The notes under the pieces were generated by a model. That model saw only the letters and a program-made list of their open reading frames with translations. It did no database searches and was not told the DNA's origin. Shown here piece by piece: positions 6,531-11,149 of a DNA stretch of 11,149 nucleotides (the first letter of the stretch is position 1; each line of letters begins with the position of its first letter). The DNA lies in assembly GCA_964573775.1 (NCBI GenBank), contig CAZNKU010000045.1:1-11149 (forward strand), given 5' to 3'. Source of the stretch: CAZNKU01 sp964573775. GTDB lineage: Bacteria; Bacillota; Clostridia; Monoglobales; Firm-18. Made by a program: the position numbers and the translations under genes.

Positions 6531-7334
6531 TTATTTTGCCAACTTGTCGTTATTTGCTTTAACATAAGCCTTTGCAGGCTCGTTATCTATAATAACGCAG
6601 TCAACTTTACCTGTAACAAGAGCCTGTACAGCTTCGTTACCTGATGAATATTTCATAACACGGTCTGCACCAAAGTCACCTTCAGCGTAGATATCACCTG
6701 TTGTACCCTTCTGAGTACCAACAAGATATGCTGCACCGTCAGCAAACAAATCATCTACAGATTTAATGTCACTGCCTTCAGGAACAATAATTGACTGAAT
6801 ACCTGTTGCATATGTATTTGAGAAGTTGATGTTCTTTAGACGGTCTTCTGTAACTGTCATACCTGCCATACCCATATCGGATTTACCTGTCTGTACAGCA
6901 GTGATGATTGCATCAAATTCCATATCATCAATTACAAGCTTCATATCAAGCTTATCAGCAATAGCAGCAGCCATTTCAGCATCAATACCTACAATTTTTC
7001 CGTTTTCGTAGTATTCGTATGGTGGGAACTGAGCGTTTGTAGCCATATGAAGTTCAGACTTTCCTTCAGCATCAGCCTGTAATACAAGACTGTGAGGTGT
7101 GCCTGAAATGTACTTGTCAATAATAGCCTGCTTTGTTCCGTCTGATTCAAGCTCTGCCAAAGCTACGTTTATTTTGTCAAGTAATTCAGTATTTTCTTTT
7201 GCAACGCAAATTGCATAATCTTCTACTGCATATTCTGTGTCAAGAATAACAAGCTTCTTGTCCCCTGAGTTACAGCCTGTGAAAAGGCAAAGAGCCATTA
7301 CACATACCAACAGTAATGAAATAATCTTTTTCAT
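6531..7334 (-). CDS. Amino acid ABC transporter substrate-binding lipoprotein, apparently circularly permuted
   Basis: A 267-residue extracytoplasmic binding protein of the SBP_bac_3 family that delivers an amino acid to the permease. A lipoprotein signal peptide ends in the lipobox FTGC with cysteine 21 as the lipid anchor. The order of the mature part is unusual. Residues 28-77 (LVILDTEYAVEDYAICVAK onward to DKYIS) are what normally forms the last ~50 residues of the fold. After a linker (about 78-95) comes the normal beginning, HMATNAQFPPYEYYENGK (96-113), then the middle with GMAGMTVTEDRLKNINFS (155-172). The protein stops at NDKLAK (262-267), precisely where the LVILDTEYA segment would normally follow. 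All parts of a full domain are therefore present once, in permuted order. AGGAGG lies eight bases before the ATG. This family statement is from memory of typical homologues and needs an alignment. Confidence 0.9.
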   Translation of the reverse strand: MKKIISLLLVCVMALCLFTGCNSGDKKLVILDTEYAVEDYAICVAKENTELLDKINVALAELESDGTKQAIIDKYISGTPHSLVLQADAEGKSELHMATNAQFPPYEYYENGKIVGIDAEMAAAIADKLDMKLVIDDMEFDAIITAVQTGKSDMGMAGMTVTEDRLKNINFSNTYATGIQSIIVPEGSDIKSVDDLFADGAAYLVGTQKGTTGDIYAEGDFGADRVMKYSSGNEAVQALVTGKVDCVIIDNEPAKAYVKANNDKLAK

Positions 7335-7378
7335 ATTTATTTCCTCCTAAATGTAATTTATAAAATATTTATGCCTAT

Positions 7379-7407
7379 ATTATACCTTTATATTTAAAAA
7401 AAGGCAA
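7379..7407 (-). promoter_or_regulatory. Promoter of the amino acid ABC transporter operon
   Basis: On the minus strand TTGCCT (7402-7407) and TATAAT (7379-7384) are spaced by 17 bases. A short inverted repeat, TGCCT (7372-7376) and AGGCA (7402-7406), brackets the promoter and might be an operator, but five base pairs are weak evidence. Confidence 0.65.
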
Positions 7408-7464
7408 TAGTTTTGTTAATAATTTTTAATTTTTCGCATATTTATTAGTGAATGGAGGAAGCTT

Positions 7465-8217
7465 ATGCATTTTTTTGTAATAAAAAGAAAAATAATTTAT
7501 TTTTTGGGGATTTTGGTATTTGTTGCATTGTCTGTTTTTGTAAACGGAGCACATTCCGTAAATACTATTTCGGAAAAGGGCAATATTCCCATATATTGTG
7601 TTAAAACCGATGAAAAGGAGATTGCAATAACCTTTGATTCCGCATGGGATGATGCTGATCTTACAGAGGTTTTGCAGGCACTTGATGACTATGAATGTAA
7701 GGCAACTTTTTTTGTGGTTGGGGATTTTTTGGAAAAATATCCCGAAAGGGTTAAAGAAATGTATGAAAAGGGACACGAAATTGCAAATCATTCCGATACA
7801 CATCCTCACCCAAACTCACTTTCAAGGGATGAGATGATTAATGAAATGGACAACTGTGATAAAAAGATAAAAGACATTACGGGGCAAAAGGAGGTTTTAT
7901 TCCGTGCACCCTACGGCGAGTATAACAACCTTCTTGTTAAGACCTGTGAGGATACAGGGCGTTTTTGCATACAGTGGGATGTTGACAGTCTTGACTGGAA
8001 GGGGATTACTGCGGATATGATTGTAAAAAGGGTAACTGAAAAGATAAAAAACGGTTCTATTGTGCTTTTGCATAACGGTGCAGAAAATACAGCGGAAGCT
8101 TTACCACAACTGCTTTGTGAACTTAAAAATGTGGGATACGAATTTGTAACGGTTTCGGATTTGATTTATAAGGATAATTACTACATAGACCATACGGGAA
8201 TGCAGATACCAAAATAA
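7465..8217 (+). CDS. Polysaccharide deacetylase family protein (NodB domain, PdaB-like)
   Basis: A 250-residue, probably membrane-anchored or secreted carbohydrate esterase family 4 enzyme that would remove acetyl groups from N-acetylated cell-wall sugars. Residues 8-29 form an N-terminal hydrophobic anchor or signal. The NodB motifs follow: TFDSAWDD (56-63), HSDTH (109-113, histidines binding the metal), RAPYGEYN (147-154), DVDSLDW (172-178) and LLHN (201-204). The usual TFDD of motif 1 is TFDS here, so the first metal-binding aspartate is replaced by serine 59, with aspartates 62-63 nearby. Related variants occur in sporulation-type deacetylases such as PdaB, so reduced or altered metal dependence is possible. 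GGAGG sits six bases before the ATG. The only plus-strand gene of the window, divergent from the ABC operon. Confidence 0.9.
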   Translation: MHFFVIKRKIIYFLGILVFVALSVFVNGAHSVNTISEKGNIPIYCVKTDEKEIAITFDSAWDDADLTEVLQALDDYECKATFFVVGDFLEKYPERVKEMYEKGHEIANHSDTHPHPNSLSRDEMINEMDNCDKKIKDITGQKEVLFRAPYGEYNNLLVKTCEDTGRFCIQWDVDSLDWKGITADMIVKRVTEKIKNGSIVLLHNGAENTAEALPQLLCELKNVGYEFVTVSDLIYKDNYYIDHTGMQIPK

Positions 8218-8245
8218 AGGCGACTCAGCACACTGAGTCGCTTTT
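8216..8245. terminator. Bidirectional rho-independent terminator
   Basis: GCGACTCAG (8220-8228) and CTGAGTCGC (8233-8241) form a perfect stem with a CACA loop, extended by flanking A and T runs (8216-8218 with 8243-8245). It has a T tract on either strand and sits between the convergent deacetylase and MATE genes, so it can end transcription of both. Confidence 0.9.
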
Positions 8246-8247
8246 AA

Positions 8248-9648
8248 TTATTGTTCTTCCTTATGCTTTTTTGTTAAGTCTTTTAATACTCCGACAGTAA
8301 GGAAAATGGTTACTATAAATGAAATTCCGTCGGAAACCATTTGGGACATCTGTATACCGATAAAGCCTAAAAATTGCGGAAGAATAAGTACAGATGGTAT
8401 GTAGAAAAGCCCCTGTCTTGCCATGGCAAGGAATGATGCACGAAAAGCAAGTGTTAAATTTTGCATCATCATATTTGAAAGCACCATAAATCCCACAAGA
8501 GGGAATGTAAGGGTTGTAAAACGAAGTGTTGCAGCACCAATATTTACAACCTGTTCTCTTGTTGCCGATACGTTACTGTTTAAAAACAGACCTATAATCT
8601 GAGGTGCTAAAACATGCACCAATGTACCTGCCACAATCAAAAAGCAAGTTGTTACCATAACTGAAAACCAAAAGGCCTTTTTAACTCTGTCGTATTTTTT
8701 TGCACCGTAGTTAAAGCCGCAAACGGGCTGGAAGCCCTGACCAAAGCCGATAACTACTGAATATGCAAACATTGTAATCTTGCTTACAATAGTCATTGCG
8801 GCAATTGCCGCCTCTTTGTCAAAGCCTGCCGCAACACAGAATATTTTTGCAGAATAGTTCATGGAAATTGTAGTTACACTTCCAAGACTTTGTCTTAAAA
8901 GCGAGGGAGCACCGCCCTTTAATATCTGTGTATAATACTCCTTGCAGGGTTTGAAATTTTTAAATTTAATACTTATGTTTGCAGGCTTCATTGTGCCTGC
9001 AAGCAATATGCAAAAGCTTATAAATTGGCTTAGTGCAGTTGCCATAGCCGCACCCTTTACGCCAAGGTGTAATCCAAAAATAAACAATGGGTCTAAAATA
9101 AAATTTAAAATACCGCCTGTTGTTATACCGACCATTGCATAAACTGCGTTGCCCTGAAAACGGAACTGATTGTTAAGTACAAGTGAAGCCGCATAAAAGG
9201 GTGCACCTATAAGTATAAATTGTAAATAATCAACAGCATAGGGTGCAATTTCATCTGTTGCACCTAAAAAATATACCAACTGTGTACGGAAAATTGTACC
9301 CAAAACCATAAACACAGCACCGAAAATAAGGGCAGAAAAAAATGCCGTAGATGCCATTTTGATAGCATCTTCCGTTTGTTGCTGACCTAATTTTTTGGAG
9401 ATATAGTTTCCAGAGCCGTGTCCGAAAAAGAAACCACAAGCCTGAATAATAGCCATAAGAGGCATTACTATACCTACCGCACTTACTGCTGCATCTACAT
9501 CCTTAGGTATATGTCCTACAAAGTATGTATCTGCCATATTGTAAAATGTGGTTATAAGCATACTTATTATGGTAGGAATAGCCATTTTAGCCACCAATTT
9601 GCTGACGTTGGTTTCCGTCATTTGTTTAAATTTTTCTTCTCTTGTCAA
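8248..9648 (-). CDS. MATE family efflux transporter
   Basis: A 466-residue multidrug/toxin extrusion transporter of the inner membrane, expected to export cationic compounds in exchange for sodium ions or protons. It is hydrophobic throughout, consistent with twelve membrane segments. The N-terminal family segment (PTIISMLITTFYNMADTYF, 25-43) is clear, and its pseudo-repeat appears in the second half around GGAPSLLRQSL. Length is normal for MepA/NorM-like members. Start choice: TTG at 9648, one base after the stop of the upstream dehydrogenase gene and preceded by GGTGAT at a good distance; the first in-frame ATG (9624) has no ribosome site. The ribosome site lies within the end of the upstream gene, implying coupled translation. 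The substrate cannot be inferred. Confidence 0.93.
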   Translation of the reverse strand: MTREEKFKQMTETNVSKLVAKMAIPTIISMLITTFYNMADTYFVGHIPKDVDAAVSAVGIVMPLMAIIQACGFFFGHGSGNYISKKLGQQQTEDAIKMASTAFFSALIFGAVFMVLGTIFRTQLVYFLGATDEIAPYAVDYLQFILIGAPFYAASLVLNNQFRFQGNAVYAMVGITTGGILNFILDPLFIFGLHLGVKGAAMATALSQFISFCILLAGTMKPANISIKFKNFKPCKEYYTQILKGGAPSLLRQSLGSVTTISMNYSAKIFCVAAGFDKEAAIAAMTIVSKITMFAYSVVIGFGQGFQPVCGFNYGAKKYDRVKKAFWFSVMVTTCFLIVAGTLVHVLAPQIIGLFLNSNVSATREQVVNIGAATLRFTTLTFPLVGFMVLSNMMMQNLTLAFRASFLAMARQGLFYIPSVLILPQFLGFIGIQMSQMVSDGISFIVTIFLTVGVLKDLTKKHKEEQ

Positions 9649-9649
9649 T

Positions 9650-10369
9650 TTATATCACCATGCCCCCGTTAGGACTTAAAACCTGACCTGTTATAAAATC
9701 AGCCTGGTCACTTGCCAGAAAATATATTGAATTTGCTACATCCTCGGGAGTACCCACTCTGCCAAGAGGCGTTTCATCCTTTATAAGATTAATTGTTTCT
9801 TCGTCAAAGCCTCCGCACATATTGGTCATTATTGTGCCTGGTGCAACAGCATTTACCTGTATGCCTGAAGGACCAAGCTCCTTTGCCAACGACTTTGTAA
9901 AGCCGATTACAGCAGCCTTTGCTGTTGAATAATGAACTTCACAGGACGCACCGGTAATTCCCCACATAGATGATACATTTATAATTTTACCATGCTTCTG
10001 TCGCACCATATAAGGTACTGCATATTTGCAAGTATAGTATAGAGAATTTAAGTTGGTTCCCATCATACTGTTCCATTCATCTGTGGTAATATCCGTAAAA
10101 AGTTTTTGCTGTGCTATACCTGCATTGTTTACCAATACATCTATAAAACCGAATTTTTCAATGGCAGTATCTATCATTGCCTTTACTTCCGATTCAACGG
10201 AAACATCGGCTTTAACGGCAATTGAATTGGGCAGCATGGACTTTAGCTCCAATGCTGCCTTTTCATTTTTATTATAATTTATTATTACATTGTAACCGTT
10301 ACGGTGAAATTTCAGTGCTGTTTCACGGCCTATACCCCGTGATGCACCTGTAATTAAAACTGTTTTCAT
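9650..10369 (-). CDS. ymfI: Short-chain dehydrogenase, probable EF-P 5-aminopentanone reductase (YmfI-like)
   Basis: A 239-residue cytoplasmic NADPH-dependent reductase of the FabG-like SDR family. Cofactor motif TGASRGIG is at 7-14, NNAG at 81-84, and the catalytic set is S134, Y147 and K151. The stretch SMWGITGASCEVHYS (134-148) resembles YmfI of Bacillus, which reduces the 5-aminopentanone group on elongation factor P, rather than FabG of fatty acid synthesis; no fatty-acid gene lies nearby, which fits. A generic 3-oxoacyl-ACP reductase remains the alternative. GGAG lies six bases before the ATG, and a single base separates it from the stop of the DUF3006 gene. The SDR assignment is firm; the EF-P role is inference from motif memory. 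Confidence 0.85.
   Translation of the reverse strand: MKTVLITGASRGIGRETALKFHRNGYNVIINYNKNEKAALELKSMLPNSIAVKADVSVESEVKAMIDTAIEKFGFIDVLVNNAGIAQQKLFTDITTDEWNSMMGTNLNSLYYTCKYAVPYMVRQKHGKIINVSSMWGITGASCEVHYSTAKAAVIGFTKSLAKELGPSGIQVNAVAPGTIMTNMCGGFDEETINLIKDETPLGRVGTPEDVANSIYFLASDQADFITGQVLSPNGGMVI
10229..10270 (+). terminator. Terminator-like hairpin on the antisense strand inside the dehydrogenase gene
   Basis: GGCAGCAT plus GGA (10230-10240) pairs with TCC, a bulged A, and ATGCTGCC (10248-10259), followed on the plus strand by TTTTCATTTTT. It has the form of an intrinsic terminator for plus-strand (antisense) transcription, but it could be an accident of the coding sequence. Confidence 0.3.
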
Positions 10370-10370
10370 G

Positions 10371-10568
10371 TTATTCTCCGAATAGCTTTTTTAATCTGTT
10401 GTTTGCTTGATTTTTTCTTTTTTTCGTTTCTGCAGTGTCTATTTCAATATTTAAAACGTCACCTTCAGCTAAATTGTCGGGCAATGTATTTTTTGGTACA
10501 TTAAAATAATTGTTTTCGCATTCTATCACTGCATAATCTTCTTCAAATCTGTCAATTATCCATTTCAT
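10371..10568 (-). CDS. DUF3006 domain-containing protein
   Basis: A small 65-residue protein whose opening (MKWIIDRFEEDYAVIE) and NVPKNTLP segment match the DUF3006 family as I remember it: short beta-rich proteins, common in Firmicutes, of unknown function. Residues 1-45 look like a small beta-barrel-like domain; 48-63 are a strongly basic tail (KKRKNQANNRLKK). GAGG lies about six bases before the ATG. It sits 12 bases after the acidic membrane protein gene and one base before the dehydrogenase gene, so it is part of that operon. No signal peptide; presumably cytoplasmic. Confidence 0.8.
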   Translation of the reverse strand: MKWIIDRFEEDYAVIECENNYFNVPKNTLPDNLAEGDVLNIEIDTAETKKRKNQANNRLKKLFGE

Positions 10569-10580
10569 AATAAACCTCGT

Positions 10581-11009
10581 TTACTGTACAGCGTCAGGAT
10601 TTTTGACCGTATCGTCAGGAGAAACAATCTCGTTACCTGTTTCGCTTGATTCGGGTTCGGCAGATTCCTCATCTTCATTATCTGTTGAAGTATCTTCCTC
10701 ATCGGACTCTTCTGTTTCTTCAATAGGTTCTTCAACAGGCTCTTCGTCAGGTTCTTCAACGGCATCTTCAATAGGTTCCGGTTCTGTAACTGTTGGTTCA
10801 ACAGTTGGGGTATCCTGTGCAGGCTGTACCTGTTCTGCCTTTACAGGCTCCTGGGGCTCTGTGTTATCTTTATTATAAAATATTCCGTGCACATAATATA
10901 TGCCTGCCAAAAGTGCAAGGATGATGATGATAATTACCATAATTATCGGGAACTTGGACCCTTTGCGCTTTGTGGGTTTGCCGAATTTTACGCCAACACC
11001 GTTATGCAT
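10581..11009 (-). CDS. Single-pass membrane protein with acidic Pro/Glu-rich tail, unknown function
   Basis: I do not recognise a family. Numbering from the ATG at 11009 gives 142 residues. Residues 1-20 are basic (KFGKPTKRKGSK), 21-43 are a very hydrophobic membrane segment rich in isoleucine, and about 50-142 form a low-complexity tail dominated by Glu, Asp, Pro, Ser and Thr, with repeated EEP and EPE units. The basic-inside rule puts the tail outside the cell, where it could act as a spacer, bind cations or interact with the wall. Start choice: AAAGGAG lies eight bases before the ATG at 11009; a TTG one codon upstream is less likely. It is the first gene of the operon leading to the DUF3006, dehydrogenase and MATE genes. 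Confidence 0.75.
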   Translation of the reverse strand: MHNGVGVKFGKPTKRKGSKFPIIMVIIIIILALLAGIYYVHGIFYNKDNTEPQEPVKAEQVQPAQDTPTVEPTVTEPEPIEDAVEEPDEEPVEEPIEETEESDEEDTSTDNEDEESAEPESSETGNEIVSPDDTVKNPDAVQ

Positions 11010-11040
11010 CAAATCATCTCCTTTATATGCTTGTATATAA

Positions 11041-11070
11041 ATTGTACACCTAATTATATATTTTTGTCAA
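11041..11070 (-). promoter_or_regulatory. Promoter of the acidic protein/DUF3006/dehydrogenase/MATE operon
   Basis: On the minus strand a consensus TTGACA (11065-11070) and TACAAT (11041-11046) are separated by 18 bases. The start codon is about 30 bases downstream of the -10 box, leaving a short leader with a strong ribosome site. Confidence 0.7.
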
Positions 11071-11149
11071 CAAAAAACGATTTTGTATGAGAAATACCCT
11101 TAAGGATAGTTTTAACTATGCTTTTTAGTTTTTACGCTATCCGCGTGGG

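Noticed and set aside
7426..7809. A 127-codon minus-strand frame opposite the deacetylase gene
   Set aside because: It is antisense to the well-supported NodB-domain gene, with no family resemblance.
10565..10801. A 78-codon minus-strand frame overlapping the acidic protein gene
   Set aside because: It is a frame-shifted reading of the Glu/Pro-rich repeats, giving a Leu/Lys/Asn-rich nonsense composition, and has no ribosome site.
10603..10878. A 91-codon serine-rich plus-strand frame
   Set aside because: It is the antisense reading of the acidic low-complexity tail; Glu/Asp codons read backwards give Ser-rich sequence.
11104..11142. Possible hairpins (GGATAG/CTATCC and ATAGT/ACTAT) near the right edge
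   Set aside because: The stems are short and AT-rich, and the gene they would belong to lies outside the window, so no role can be assigned.

Overview
The window looks chromosomal and comes from a low-GC Gram-positive bacterium, most likely a gut-type Clostridia (Oscillospiraceae/Lachnospiraceae-like). The reasons are the AT-rich coding sequence, strong AGGAGG-type ribosome sites, GTG/TTG starts, a lipobox-bearing solute-binding protein, RecD2 next to a ComF protein, and a NodB-type deacetylase of clostridial character. The species cannot be named from the sequence. No rRNA, tRNA, insertion sequence, phage gene or CRISPR array was found.

Layout, left to right. Bases 1-397 hold no convincing gene but contain three consecutive perfect hairpins and a GC-rich island (140-325), then the terminator of the next gene. 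A DAHP synthase gene (398-1426, minus) follows, preceded by a strong promoter and a ~150-nt leader that folds into two adjacent multi-branch junctions. Next is a run of tightly spaced minus-strand genes, in transcription order: a lipoprotein amino-acid-binding protein (7334), its permease (6466) and its ATPase (5739), then a 107-aa membrane-anchored protein (4934), recD2 (4609) and a comF-family gene (2391). A terminator-like hairpin after the binding-protein gene probably lets most transcripts stop there. A perfect hairpin after the ATPase gene hides the ribosome site of the 107-aa gene. Divergent to this run, a polysaccharide deacetylase gene (7465-8217, plus) converges on a minus-strand operon across a bidirectional terminator. 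That operon reads: acidic-tailed membrane protein (11009), DUF3006 protein (10568), short-chain dehydrogenase of the EF-P 5-aminopentanone reductase (YmfI) type (10369), MATE transporter (9648).

How the genes work together. The three transporter genes form a complete polar-amino-acid ABC importer. RecD2 and the ComF protein are DNA-processing/competence-type functions translated in lockstep with the 107-aa protein. DAHP synthase opens the shikimate pathway from its own promoter. The MATE, YmfI-like, DUF3006 and acidic membrane genes are co-transcribed, but the sequence does not show a shared function.

The most notable observation is that the binding protein appears to be circularly permuted: the segment that normally ends the SBP_bac_3 fold sits directly after the lipobox, and the protein stops exactly where that segment would normally begin. 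The second is the elaborately folded leader of the DAHP synthase gene, which also has competing terminator-like and antiterminator-like pairings.
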